Positions 23,724 to 34,100 of a stretch of DNA of 64,000 nt are shown one piece after another. Both the position numbers and the translations under genes were made by a program. Each line of letters opens with the position of its first letter. The stretch's first letter is position 1. The notes below the pieces were generated by a model that was not told the origin of the DNA, ran no database searches, and saw only the letters and a list, made by a program, of their open reading frames with translations. The DNA is from Mucilaginibacter sp. Bleaf8 (GTDB taxonomy: Bacteria; Bacteroidota; Bacteroidia; Sphingobacteriales; Sphingobacteriaceae), in NCBI RefSeq assembly GCF_018390515.1, contig NZ_JAHBBK010000001.1, positions 434,001 to 498,000 of the forward strand, read 5' to 3'.

Positions 23724-24506
23724 ATGGAAAACTTAAAAATTACCACATTTCAGGGCTACCTGTTTTGGGAAAATATTGACAAAAACCTGCAAAATATTGC
23801 TTTGCGTTTATCCTCGTCCGTACGAACCAAAACGGATCTTATTATATTGCCCGAGATGTTCAATACCGGCTTTACCATGAATGTGGAGCACCTGGCCGAA
23901 CCGATGAACGGCAAAACCATGCAGTGGATGGAAGCTACGGCTCAAAAGTACAACTGCGTAATAACCGGTAGCCTGGCAATAAAAGACAACGACAAATATT
24001 ACAACCGCCTGATTTGGATGCGGCCTGACGGCAGTTATGAGTGTTATGATAAACGCCACCTGTTTGCCTTGGGTAAAGAACACACCATATACTCTCCGGG
24101 AAACAAGAAGCTTTTGGTTGAACTGAATGGCTGGAAAATTTGCCCCATGATTTGTTACGACCTTCGTTTCCCGGTATGGATACGCAATGTAGAGCCGCAA
24201 TATGATCTGCTGCTTATTGTAGCTAACTGGCCGGAGCGCCGCGCTTTGCACTGGCGTACACTTATACCCGCGCGTGCTGTGGAGAACCAGGCCTATGTAA
24301 TAGGCGTTAACCGTGTTGGTCATGATGGCAACGAAGTGTACCACTCCGGCGACTCGACCTGTATTGATCCAATGGGCAACGTTGTGTATTACAAACGCGA
24401 TGAAGAAGATGTATATACCTTTACTATCAATGCTGAAGAATTGATCAAAACCCGGCGTGCGCTGCCATTCCTTAAAGATATGGACAGCTTCCACATCAAT
24501 GAATAG
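23724..24506 (+). CDS. Omega-amidase (nitrilase superfamily)
   Basis: Carbon-nitrogen hydrolase of 260 residues, near E. coli YafV. The catalytic triad is complete: Glu44 (LPEMFNTGF), Lys110 (DKRHLF) and Cys144 (CPMICYDLRFP). The family hydrolyses 2-oxoglutaramate and 2-oxosuccinamate to the oxoacid and ammonia, which removes the amide product of glutamine transamination. It follows the methionine aminotransferase by 51 nt on the same strand; a strong terminator closes the unit. Confidence 0.9.
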   Translation: MENLKITTFQGYLFWENIDKNLQNIALRLSSSVRTKTDLIILPEMFNTGFTMNVEHLAEPMNGKTMQWMEATAQKYNCVITGSLAIKDNDKYYNRLIWMRPDGSYECYDKRHLFALGKEHTIYSPGNKKLLVELNGWKICPMICYDLRFPVWIRNVEPQYDLLLIVANWPERRALHWRTLIPARAVENQAYVIGVNRVGHDGNEVYHSGDSTCIDPMGNVVYYKRDEEDVYTFTINAEELIKTRRALPFLKDMDSFHINE

Positions 24507-24529
24507 TTAACAACTAAATATTCATGATA

Positions 24530-24571
24530 AAGCCCGATAGGCAACAACCAAATGTTTGCCTATCGGGCTTC
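24530..24571 (+). terminator. Intrinsic terminator
   Basis: Perfect 15-bp stem (24530-24544, AAGCCCGATAGGCAA, with 24556-24570) and an 11-nt loop, followed by a short T-containing tail. It closes the aminotransferase/omega-amidase unit. Confidence 0.82.
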
Positions 24572-24610
24572 TTAGTTTAAGACGTTGCCTTGTTGCCCAA
24601 TGGCATCCTA

Positions 24611-24640
24611 TTGAAAGTACAGGTTAAATTGGTTACTTTG
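24611..24640 (+). promoter_or_regulatory. Candidate promoter of the GH92 gene
   Basis: TTG at 24611-24613, a 19-base spacer and TTACTTTG at 24633-24640, one base off TAnnTTTG. Predicted start near 24647, giving a leader of about 24 nt to the ATG at 24671. Confidence 0.5.
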
Positions 24641-24670
24641 CGTTGCTAACCAAAACAGGTAATTTTCTGC

Positions 24671-27600
24671 ATGCATCTACATAAAAACTTCTCTTGCTGG
24701 GCGTCATTTTGCCTTTTATGGGCAACGCTTGCCTTACCGGCTTCTGCACAAAAAAAGAAAGATAAAGATTATACCCCACTGGTAAATCCATTTATTGGCA
24801 CTGGTGGACACGGACATACTTACCCGGGCGCTGTTGTTCCTTACGGCATGGTACAGCTAAGTCCGGATACACGGCTGGAAGGCTGGGATGGCTCGTCGGG
24901 TTACCATTATAGCGATACAACGGTGTATGGTTTTTCGCATACGCATTTGAGCGGAACCGGCGTGGCCGATTACTGCGACATCCTGTTCATGCCAACCACC
25001 GGTCAGCCTCAATTAAAAAACACGGAGTATCGCTCAGGATTTAAAAAAGTAAATGAAAGTGCATCGCCCGGTTATTACAAAACGGTATTAAGCAAGTATA
25101 ACATCCGGGCAGAACTATCTGCAACTACCCGATCTGGTATACATCAATATACATACCCATCTGTTGATCAGGGAAATATCATAATTGATCTACAGCATCG
25201 CGATAAGGTAATCAGCTCTTGGATTGAAGTAGTTAATGATCATGAAATACGGGGTATGCGTCAGTCTAACGGCTGGGCTAAAGATCAGTACGTATATTTT
25301 TATGCCAAGTTTTCGAAGCCGTTTAAAAGTTATGGCATCGCTGTAAATAATGTGGTTCAGCAAGGAGCAAAACGGGCTGACGGGCAAAATGTAAAGATGT
25401 ACGTGCAGTTTAGCAAACCGAATGAAGTGTTGGCGAAGGTTGGCATATCATCAGTAAGTACCGAGGGGGCGCTTAAAAACCTGGATGCTGAAATACCTGA
25501 CTTTGACTTTAAAAAAGTACAGAAACAGGCGAAAGCTTTATGGAACAAAGAGCTGAATAAAATTGATGTAGAAGGAGGCGGCCCGCCTGTACAGCAACAG
25601 AATGCCGGTTATGGCTATGGTGGCGGCAGGCCACAGCCAAAAACCAAACTACCACCGCCAACCGACTATTCAAAAGTTAAACAAACCATATTTTACACCT
25701 CTTTATACCACTGCATGCTGGCCCCCAACGTTTACAATGACGTAGACGGGCAGTACCGTGGCATGGACGGAAAGATTCATACCGCAACCGGATTCAACTA
25801 TTACACAGTATTTTCTCTTTGGGATACCTTCCGCGCGGAGCATCCTTTGCTGGAACTGATTGATCGAAAGCGTACGCTCGACTTTGTAAAGTCATTTTTA
25901 GCCATGTATGATGAAGGCGGCTTATTGCCCGTTTGGCCGCTGGCATCCAGCGAAACGTTTTGCATGATAGGCAATCACTCTATCCCCGTTATTGTGGATG
26001 CATATGCAAAAGGCATACGCGATTTTGACGCTGAAAAAGCCTTTACCGCTATGAAAGCGGCAGTAAACCGTAACCAGTTTGGCTTGGACAGCTACCGCAC
26101 CTTTGGCGCTGTGCTGGCCGATACGGAACACGAATCGGTTTCTAAAACGCTGGAGTACGCTTATGACGACTGGTGCATTGCCCAAATGGCTAAAATGCTG
26201 AACAAACCGTCTGACTATGCAACCTACATAAAGCGCGCACAGTATTGGAAAAACGTTTACAATGCCGAAACCGGTTTTATGCAGGCCCGTGTCAACGGCA
26301 GTTGGTACAGCCCTTTTAAGCCTACCGATATCAACAGCAACTATACAGAAGGTAACTCCTGGCAACACAGCTTTTTTGTACCGCAGGATGTTGACGGATT
26401 GATTGCCAGCATGGGTGGCAAAGATGAGTTTGAAGCTAAGCTGGATACACTGTTTACCACTACCGCAAAACTTACCGGCAGAGAGGTATCCGACGTTACC
26501 GGCTTGATTGGCCAATATGCGCATGGTAACGAACCGAGCCATCATATTGCTTACCTGTACAACTTCACCAATAACCCGGGTAAAACACAGCAGCGGTTGA
26601 GTAACATTCTACTGGGGCAATATAGTAACAAGCCAGACGGGCTGGCTGGTAATGAAGACTGTGGACAAATGTCGGCCTGGTATGTAATGAGCGCGCTGGG
26701 CTTTTATAACATTGCCCCCGGCCAACAGCAATTTCAAATAGGTATACCGCAGTTTGAGAAAGCTACTATCAACCTCGAAAACGGTAAAAAGTTCACCATC
26801 ACCAATTCGGGCGTGGGTGTCAGCTTGACTAATGTTCACCTACAGGGTATGGATCTTAACAAAAAGCCATACAACAAGTTAACGCTTAATTATGATGATA
26901 TTAATAATGGTGGACAGTTTGATGTCTACACGGGCAGGTTGCCCAATCAGCTCTTTTTACAAAGCTTAGAAAGATCTTCATCACAAATTACTGATTCGCT
27001 TATTATTTCAAACCCCTACTTCAGCAACGTAAGCCGTACATTTAAGCAACCCGTCTCCGTAGAAATCAAACATCCTGATAAGGATGCTAAGCTTTACTAC
27101 ACCCTGGATGGTAGTACGCCAACAACGGCTTCATCCCTTTATAGCAAACCCATCAGCATACAGCAAACTACCACACTAAAGGCGATTGCTGTAAAGAATG
27201 GAAAAAGCAGTTTAGTAAACACTGGAACTTTTACCAGAATACGTACAGATATTCGGATAACCGAACTGAGTAAATATCAGCCAAATTATGCTGCACAAGG
27301 TCAGCAAGGTTTAATTGATGGCCTTACTGGTAGTAGCAATTGGCGCACCGGTAACTGGCAGGGCTTTCAAGGCAACGATTTGGAAGCGGTGATTGACTTA
27401 GGCGTACTCAAACCCGTTCAGCAGGTTAGCTTAGGTACCTTGCAGGATGTAGGTTCATGGATCGTATTTCCAAGACAGGTGCAATACCTCGTATCAAACG
27501 ATGGCAAAAATTACCGACTGGTTGCTACTGTAGATACCAAGGTAAACGTAGATAACCTAACGGCGCAGACACAAAGCTTTGATGCTAACTTAAATACCAA

Positions 27601-27709
27601 AGCCCGGTATATCAAAGTTGTAGCTAAACAGTATGGCCCGTTGCCCGATTGGCATGAAAGTAAAGGAAACCCCTCCTATATCTTTGCGGATGAAATTACG
27701 GTTAAATAG
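24671..27709 (+). CDS. GH92 alpha-mannosidase with C-terminal chitobiase-like and F5/8C domains
   Basis: Exported alpha-mannosidase of glycoside hydrolase family 92, 1012 residues. Signal peptide about 1-26 (ending ASAQ). GH92 N-terminal sandwich: PFIGTGGHGHTYPGAVVPYG, FSHTHLSGTG. Catalytic (alpha/alpha)6 domain: LWDTFRAEHPLLELI, FCMIGNHSIPVIVDAY, GNEPSHHIAYLYNF, GLAGNEDCGQMSAWYVMSAL. After the core come a CHB_HEX_C-type domain (YYTLDGSTPTTAS) and an F5/8C galactose-binding-like domain (about 870-1010), which may bind glycans. A Gly/Pro/Gln/Tyr-rich insert (about 300-335) separates the two GH92 lobes, which I do not regard as typical. The family needs Ca2+ and trims alpha-mannosides from host or fungal N-glycans. 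It stands alone, with no SusCD pair next to it. Confidence 0.93.
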   Translation: MHLHKNFSCWASFCLLWATLALPASAQKKKDKDYTPLVNPFIGTGGHGHTYPGAVVPYGMVQLSPDTRLEGWDGSSGYHYSDTTVYGFSHTHLSGTGVADYCDILFMPTTGQPQLKNTEYRSGFKKVNESASPGYYKTVLSKYNIRAELSATTRSGIHQYTYPSVDQGNIIIDLQHRDKVISSWIEVVNDHEIRGMRQSNGWAKDQYVYFYAKFSKPFKSYGIAVNNVVQQGAKRADGQNVKMYVQFSKPNEVLAKVGISSVSTEGALKNLDAEIPDFDFKKVQKQAKALWNKELNKIDVEGGGPPVQQQNAGYGYGGGRPQPKTKLPPPTDYSKVKQTIFYTSLYHCMLAPNVYNDVDGQYRGMDGKIHTATGFNYYTVFSLWDTFRAEHPLLELIDRKRTLDFVKSFLAMYDEGGLLPVWPLASSETFCMIGNHSIPVIVDAYAKGIRDFDAEKAFTAMKAAVNRNQFGLDSYRTFGAVLADTEHESVSKTLEYAYDDWCIAQMAKMLNKPSDYATYIKRAQYWKNVYNAETGFMQARVNGSWYSPFKPTDINSNYTEGNSWQHSFFVPQDVDGLIASMGGKDEFEAKLDTLFTTTAKLTGREVSDVTGLIGQYAHGNEPSHHIAYLYNFTNNPGKTQQRLSNILLGQYSNKPDGLAGNEDCGQMSAWYVMSALGFYNIAPGQQQFQIGIPQFEKATINLENGKKFTITNSGVGVSLTNVHLQGMDLNKKPYNKLTLNYDDINNGGQFDVYTGRLPNQLFLQSLERSSSQITDSLIISNPYFSNVSRTFKQPVSVEIKHPDKDAKLYYTLDGSTPTTASSLYSKPISIQQTTTLKAIAVKNGKSSLVNTGTFTRIRTDIRITELSKYQPNYAAQGQQGLIDGLTGSSNWRTGNWQGFQGNDLEAVIDLGVLKPVQQVSLGTLQDVGSWIVFPRQVQYLVSNDGKNYRLVATVDTKVNVDNLTAQTQSFDANLNTKARYIKVVAKQYGPLPDWHESKGNPSYIFADEITVK

Positions 27710-27731
27710 CCTAATGGCTATTTAACCGTAA
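27696..27731. terminator. Bidirectional hairpin spanning the GH92 stop codon
   Basis: Perfect 16-bp stem (TTACGGTTAAATAGCC at 27696-27711 with 27716-27731) with a TAAT loop. The left arm contains the last codons and TAG of the GH92 gene; the right side abuts the stop of the converging PPK2 gene at 27737. The T-run is short, so the hairpin could also protect 3' ends. Confidence 0.7.
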
Positions 27732-27736
27732 AAATG

Positions 27737-28618
27737 TTAATCCTCGCTCAGCAGCATACGTTTTATTTCGGCCAGCCGCTCCTTTTCCTCTTCAGGCAAA
27801 ACCGGGTATTGCATATCCAGGCCTTTTAAGGTTTCATGTATAATGGTTGAAATAGCAATGCGGGTAAACCATTTTTTATCAGCAGGTAAAATATACCATG
27901 GTGCGTCTTCGGTAGCAGTTTCGGCAATAGCTTCTTCATAAGCCTCCATATATTGCTTCCAGTGCTTGCGTTCCTGTATATCCGCTGCCGAGAACTTCCA
28001 GTTTTTTTCCTCATCATCTATACGCGCCAAAAAGCGCTCTTTTTGCTCGTCCTTGGATACGTGTAAAAAGAATTTGATTACAGTAATACCATTACGGGTT
28101 AAGTGCTTTTCAAAATCGCGAATGCTGTCGTAACGATGTTTCCAGAACTTTTCGTCAAGATCATCTGCGCTGCTGATACCTGGTAAATTCTCTTTCAGCA
28201 CATATTCGGGATGCACCTTGGTAACCAATACATTTTCATAATGCGAGCGGTTGTGTATGCCTATGCGGCCACGCTCTGGCAATGCCTTGTAATGCCGCCA
28301 TAAAAAGTCGTGATCCAATTCTTCAGAACTGGGCTGCTTAAAACTATACACCTGGCAACCCTGTGGGTTAAGACCTGAAAAGGTGTGTTTAATAGCGCTG
28401 TCTTTTCCGGCCGCATCCATCGCCTGAAAAATTATGAGCAAGCCGTGGCGATTATCGGCATATAATTTACTGTGCAGTTCACTTGTTTTTTCAATAAGTT
28501 CATCAAGTATCTGTGCTGCATCTTCTTTTTTATAACCTAAAGTCTCCTTAGTATCAAAGTCTTTCAGCGAAATTTTGGCGTCGGTGGTAATTTTAAATTT
28601 GTTGGTTATATTTTCCAT
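27737..28618 (-). CDS. PPK2-family polyphosphate kinase
   Basis: Polyphosphate:nucleotide phosphotransferase of the PPK2 family, 293 residues, in the single-domain class that phosphorylates nucleotides using polyphosphate as donor. Walker A AMDAAGKDS is at 66-74, followed by the family stretches GCQVYSFKQPSSEELDHD, FLWRHYKALPERGRIGI and HNRSHYENVLVTKVHPE (lid region), and a late APWYILPADKKWFTR. The class (AMP, ADP or both as acceptor) cannot be set without a phylogeny. It is a single gene, divergent from the PBP gene, and no ppk1 is in the window. Confidence 0.9.
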   Translation of the reverse strand: MENITNKFKITTDAKISLKDFDTKETLGYKKEDAAQILDELIEKTSELHSKLYADNRHGLLIIFQAMDAAGKDSAIKHTFSGLNPQGCQVYSFKQPSSEELDHDFLWRHYKALPERGRIGIHNRSHYENVLVTKVHPEYVLKENLPGISSADDLDEKFWKHRYDSIRDFEKHLTRNGITVIKFFLHVSKDEQKERFLARIDDEEKNWKFSAADIQERKHWKQYMEAYEEAIAETATEDAPWYILPADKKWFTRIAISTIIHETLKGLDMQYPVLPEEEKERLAEIKRMLLSED

Positions 28619-28634
28619 AGATAAAATAGCTTTG
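28598..28634 (+). promoter_or_regulatory. Candidate promoter of the PBP gene
   Basis: TTTG at 28598-28601 and, 22-25 bases on, TAGCTTTG at 28627-28634, an exact -7 match. A second weaker option is TTG at 28675 with TATATTTT at 28698. Both point at the ATG at 28721. Confidence 0.4.
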
Positions 28635-28720
28635 TACTTAGTTAACTTAAAATTTACTGAATAGATTTTCGTTATTGATATTTATATCAACTACCGATAT
28701 ATTTTTCACATATTTATCCA

Positions 28721-31075
28721 ATGTTTAAACGTATCCGAAATCCCTTTCTGCGTTACTTTGTTATTTTCATCTACTTTGTAATTATCCTGTTCTGTTCCAT
28801 AGAGTTAAACTTATTCAACCTGTTTGGCTACTCCCCCGACCTGAATGATATCAGAAACCCGGTGATGTCCGTTGCTTCAGAAGTTTATACTGCTGATGGC
28901 AAGCTTTTAGCCAAGTTTTATAAAGAAAACCGCTCGCCGGTCGACTTAAAAAAAATATCACCTAACTTGGTTAATGCCTTAGTTGCAACTGAAGACGTAC
29001 GTTTTTACAAGCATCATGGTGTCGATTACTATTCATTTTTTACCAGTTTGGCTTCTACTGCCAAAGGTGATAAGCGTGGTGGCAGTACCATTACACAGCA
29101 GTTGGCTAAAAACCTTTTTAACACGCGTAAGCGCAAATCGCAGGGCTTTGTAAGGCACATACCTGTGTTCCGTACGGTGGTTTACAAGCTGAAGGAGTGG
29201 CTTACTGCTTATAAAATTGAGCACGTATACAATAAGCAGCAAATCTTAACCCTATACTTTAATACGGTGCCTTTTGGCAACAACAGTTTCGGTATCAAAA
29301 CCGCAACATTGAAGTATTTCAATAAAACACCGGATGCTGTTAGCCCTGCCGAGGCGGCTATGCTGATTGGCATGCTGAAAGCTACCTCTACTTACAATCC
29401 CATCCGTAACCCCGAGCGCACACTTGAGCGCCGTAATGTGGTGTTGAGCCAGATGAATAAATACAAGTTTTTAGCAGATGCTGATTACAAAGCTAATTTG
29501 CAGCAACCCATCAAACTTGATTTGAGCTATGTTGAAGAAGATGCCCAGGGCGATTCTTACCTGCGCCGAGCCGTAGAAAAATGGCTGGCTAAGTGGCTTA
29601 AAGAAAATGATTATGACCTTTATGAGGACGGCCTGAAGATTTATACAACTATTGATTCCAAATTACAGCAATACGCCGAAGAAGCTGTAGCCGAAAAAAT
29701 GAAAATGCTGCAGCGAAGGTTCAATAACATCTGGCGTGGCAAAACACCCTGGCGCGATTCAAAGGGTAACGAGATCGTTGATTTTATTCCTAAAGCCGAA
29801 CAACGCTTGCCTGTTTACAAGATATTGGAGAAGAAGTACAACGGTGATACCGCAAAAATTGAGGCTTATTTCAATACGAAGAAGCGCATGAAAGTATTTA
29901 CCTGGAATGGCGAGCAGGATACTACATTTTCGAGTGTCGACTCTATTAAGTATTATGCTAAAATTCTGAATACGGGAATGATGTCCATTGAGCCGGCATC
30001 AGGTAAAATAAAAGTTTGGGTGGGCGGTATAGATCATAAATACTTTAAATACGATCACGTAAATCAGGCCAAACGTCAAGCCGGTTCCACATTCAAGCCG
30101 TTTGCGTATGTTACGGCCATTGACAATGGCTTTACACCTTGCGATAAATTTACCGACAAGCGTGTGTCTATCAGTTACATGGAAGATGGTAAACAGGAAG
30201 TATGGGAACCAAACAACGCTGATTTCCATTTTTCATACCGCGAAATGTCGTTACGCTGGGCCATGGGCAAATCTGTAAACTCCATTACGGCACAAATTAC
30301 CCAGGAAGTAGGTTGGGATAAAGTAGTTGAGTACGCCCACAAATGCGGCATCGAAAGCCCGCTTAAGTCGGTACCTTCAGTGTCATTAGGTTCGAATGAC
30401 GTATCGGTGTACGAGATGGTGCGTGCTTACAGTACGTTCCTGAACAAAGGTGAGCGCATTGACCCGCTGTTGGTTACACGTATTACCGACCATGACAATA
30501 AAGTTTTAGAAGAATTTGAATTAAAAACAACCAAGGTACTGAGCGAGGAAACAGCCTGGCTGATGCTTTATATGTTCCGCGGTGGTATGGAAGAACCGGG
30601 AGGCACCTCACAAGCCTTATGGGAATTCCCCGGGCTTTGGAAAAAGGCCAGCAACCAGATAGGTGGCAAAACCGGCACTTCATCCGATTATGTGGACGGC
30701 TGGTATATGGGTATCACCAAAGACCTAGTAACCGGTGTTTGGGTTGGTGCCGATGACCGCAGCGTGCACTTCAACTCTTCAGAAAGTGGCGAGGGCTCAC
30801 ACACCGCCTTGCCTATTTTCGGTGCCTTTATGGAAAAGGTATATGCCGATCCAAAATCGGGTTTTGCACCGGGGCCATTTCCTAAGCCCTGGGTCAAAAT
30901 CACAAAAGAATATATGTGTGCATCGCCACGTATATCGGTTGATACTTCGTCATCCTCAACAGACAGTTTGTCAACGTCAGGCGACTCTACCACAACAGCG
31001 CCGGCAGAACCATCAGAACAGCCTCAGCCCGAGCCGCAGCCGCAATCGCCACCCGATAGTGGTGATGAGAATTAA
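28721..31075 (+). CDS. Class A penicillin-binding protein (PBP1A type)
   Basis: Bifunctional peptidoglycan synthase, 784 residues. A cytoplasmic N-terminal anchor helix (about 9-30) is followed by the GT51 glycosyltransferase domain with EDVRFYKHHG (catalytic Glu91) and GGSTITQQLAKNLF (120-133), then the transpeptidase domain with the SxxK motif GSTFKPFAY (Ser near 455), SVN (near 525) and KTGT (near 650). The C-terminal 45 residues are rich in Ser/Thr, then Pro/Glu/Gln, a disordered periplasmic tail. The product polymerises and cross-links the cell wall. The following gene encodes a large outer-membrane protein after 64 nt. Confidence 0.95.
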   Translation: MFKRIRNPFLRYFVIFIYFVIILFCSIELNLFNLFGYSPDLNDIRNPVMSVASEVYTADGKLLAKFYKENRSPVDLKKISPNLVNALVATEDVRFYKHHGVDYYSFFTSLASTAKGDKRGGSTITQQLAKNLFNTRKRKSQGFVRHIPVFRTVVYKLKEWLTAYKIEHVYNKQQILTLYFNTVPFGNNSFGIKTATLKYFNKTPDAVSPAEAAMLIGMLKATSTYNPIRNPERTLERRNVVLSQMNKYKFLADADYKANLQQPIKLDLSYVEEDAQGDSYLRRAVEKWLAKWLKENDYDLYEDGLKIYTTIDSKLQQYAEEAVAEKMKMLQRRFNNIWRGKTPWRDSKGNEIVDFIPKAEQRLPVYKILEKKYNGDTAKIEAYFNTKKRMKVFTWNGEQDTTFSSVDSIKYYAKILNTGMMSIEPASGKIKVWVGGIDHKYFKYDHVNQAKRQAGSTFKPFAYVTAIDNGFTPCDKFTDKRVSISYMEDGKQEVWEPNNADFHFSYREMSLRWAMGKSVNSITAQITQEVGWDKVVEYAHKCGIESPLKSVPSVSLGSNDVSVYEMVRAYSTFLNKGERIDPLLVTRITDHDNKVLEEFELKTTKVLSEETAWLMLYMFRGGMEEPGGTSQALWEFPGLWKKASNQIGGKTGTSSDYVDGWYMGITKDLVTGVWVGADDRSVHFNSSESGEGSHTALPIFGAFMEKVYADPKSGFAPGPFPKPWVKITKEYMCASPRISVDTSSSSTDSLSTSGDSTTTAPAEPSEQPQPEPQPQSPPDSGDEN

Positions 31076-31139
31076 TAAAATGTTCTAACTATATTTATAA
31101 AAAGCAAAAGCCAAAAACCACATTCACCTTATAAGCTAT

Positions 31140-34100
31140 ATGAGCAAATATTACTTTACATTAAGTAAAGCCCTGGTGATCATTACCTGTGCTATTAGCG
31201 CATTATTAATAAATACCCGTGCTCAGGCCCAATATTTCGGGCAAAATAAAGTGCGTTACAAAAGCCTGAAATTTAAGGTTTACAAAACGCCCCACTTTGA
31301 AATATACTATTATCTGAAAAACGACAGCCTGCTTAAGCGATTTGGGCAGGAAAGTGAGCTGTGGTACACGTTACACCAGCAGGTTTTCAGGGATACCTTC
31401 AAGCGCCCCAACCCTATTATATTATATGCCGATCATCCAGATTTTCAGCAAACAACCGCCATTGATGGCGATATTGGCGTAGGTACCGGCGGGGTTACCG
31501 AGGGTTTGAAGAACCGTGTGGTGATGCCTATTATGGAAACCAACCAGACAACCCGCCACGTGCTGGGTCACGAGCTGGTACATGCGTTTCAGTACCATAT
31601 GCTATTGGTAAATGACACTGCCAGCTTAGGCAACATCAACAACCTGCCGCTTTGGATGATTGAAGGTATGGCAGAGTACCTCTCTTTAGGCAAGAAAGAT
31701 GCTTACACAGCCATGTGGATGCGCGATGCTTACCTGAATAAAGACATTCCTACTATACGTGATTTGACAGAAAGCACCAAATACTTCCCTTACCGTTATG
31801 GCGAGGCTTTCTGGTCATATCTGGGTTCTACTTATGGCGATACTATCATTGTACCATTCTTTAAAAATACCGCAAGGTTTGGTTTGGAATATGGTATCAG
31901 GCGCACATTTGGGTACGACGACAAAACACTGTCCAACCTGTGGAAAAATTCAATTATATCCACTTACCAGCCCTTCTTAAAAGATACGTCACAGGTGCCT
32001 GCCGGGCGTCGTTTGATAGACAGCAAAAACGGTGGCGAAATGAACGTAGCGCCAGCAATTAGTCCGGATGGTAAGTATCTGGCGTTCTTGTCCGAAAAAG
32101 ACCTGTTTTCTATTGACCTGTTTTTGGCTGATGCAAAAACCGGGCGAGTCATCAAAAGGCTAACGAGTAAAACATCCAATACACATATTGACGAATTCAA
32201 CTTTATTGAGTCTACAGGTGCATGGTCGCCCGATAGCCGGAAATTTGCATTCAGTGTATTTAGTGGTGGCCGAAACCGCCTGATGGTGGTTGAGGTACCG
32301 ACCGGCAGAGTTCTAAATAACTTAGCGATGGGTGATGCTGAGCAATTCAGTAACCTCACCTGGTCGCCCGATGGATCGCAAATTGCCTTTCAGGGACTTT
32401 CAAATGGTTACAGCGATTTGTTTTTATACAGCTTCAGTACCAAAAAGCTTACCCAGCTCACTAACGATAAATATTCCGATTACCAGCCAAGCTTTTCGCG
32501 CGACGGTAAAAAGATTGTTTTTTCAAGTGATCGTACTACTTATGATGTGTCGTTATCTCAAAGCATATCATTTAATTTAGCCGAGCTGGATCTGGCTACA
32601 GGGAAAGTTACCAATATTAAGGTGTTTGATGGCGCCAATAACCTGAACCCTCAGTATTCGGCAGACGGTACGCAGATCTACTTCCTGTCAAACCGAGATG
32701 GTTTCCGTAACTTGTACAGGTATAACCGCAGTTCGGGTGTTGTAGAGCAGATGACGGAGTTATTTACCGGTATTAGTGGTATCACCGAATTTTCGCCGGC
32801 ATTAAGTGTATCGGCAAACGATGATATCTTGTACTCTTACTACCGTTCTCAAAAATATGCTTTGTACAATGCTAAAGCATCGGAATTTAAACCCAAAGTA
32901 GTATCAGGTACCGAAACCAACTTTAATGCAGCCATGCTACCGCCGCCCGGTGCCGTTGGTGTCGATCTCATTAACACCAACCTGAACAATTTCCTGGCCT
33001 ACCAACGCATCCCGGCTGATTCCATTCGTAACATCCCCTACCGCCCACAGTTCAAAATGGATTATCTGGCAAGTAGTGGTGTAGGTGTTGGCGTGAGCAG
33101 TTATTACGGAGCCGGTTTAGCCAGTGGCGTTCAAGGCGTATTCAGTGATATTTTGGGCCGTAACCAAATTTATGCGGGCGCGGCGGTAAACGGCGAGATT
33201 TATGATTTCGGCGCACAGGTACTCTACATCAATCAGCGTGGCCGATGGAGCTTTGGCGGTGGCCTATCGCACATACCTTACCAATACGGCACTTACGGTA
33301 GCAGATTAACTTCCATACAAAACAACGGAGCAGAAACGCCGGTATTAGAACAGTATACCGACATTATCCGCAGCTTCGAAACGTCAGGGCGTTTGCTGGC
33401 TTACTACCCTTTCTCAAAATCAACTCGTATCGAATTCGGAACAGGGGCATCACGTTACGCTTACCGTGTGCAACGTTACAGCGACTATTACCAATATACC
33501 GCTCAGGATAATCAGATATTTCCAAGTGCATACTTAGGCAGCGATAGGCATACGGTATCGCGCAGCGACTACCGCGACCAGACAGGTATTGATTTAAGAT
33601 CGTTTGGCATCTTCAGCGTTAACACAGCTTTAGTTGGTGATAACTCTTATTTTGGTATCGCTGCACCGCTAAGCGGTTTCCGTTACCGGCTGGATGCGCA
33701 GTATAATATGGGTACATTTAACTTCTTTAGTCCAACAATTGATTTGAGAAGATATGTGCGCTTAAAACCTGTTACGCTTGCAGGCCGCTTGTACAGTGTT
33801 GGACGTTTTGGCGATACGCAGAATGCATTGTACCCTATGTTTATCGGTTATCCGTTCCTGGTACGTGGTTATGAATATAGCAGCTTTTACAACAACAGCA
33901 GCAGCGGATCAAAAGACAATATCATTATTGACCAGCTGTCGGGTAATCGTATCGCGGTTGCCAACTTCGAAGTTCGTTTGCCTTTTACCGGTCCCGAAAA
34001 GCTGGCGCAGATCAAATCAAAATTTTTATTTTCGGATCTGAACTTCTTCTTTGATGCTGGTTTGGCCTGGAATAAAGGTGATAAAATTGAGTTTAAAAAG

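Noticed and set aside
23808..24494. 228-codon frame antisense to the omega-amidase gene
   Set aside because: The plus-strand gene has a full catalytic triad; the antisense frame has no start context, family or neighbour support.
25922..26545. 207-codon frame antisense to the GH92 gene
   Set aside because: It lies wholly inside conserved GH92 motifs; it is a shadow of codon bias.
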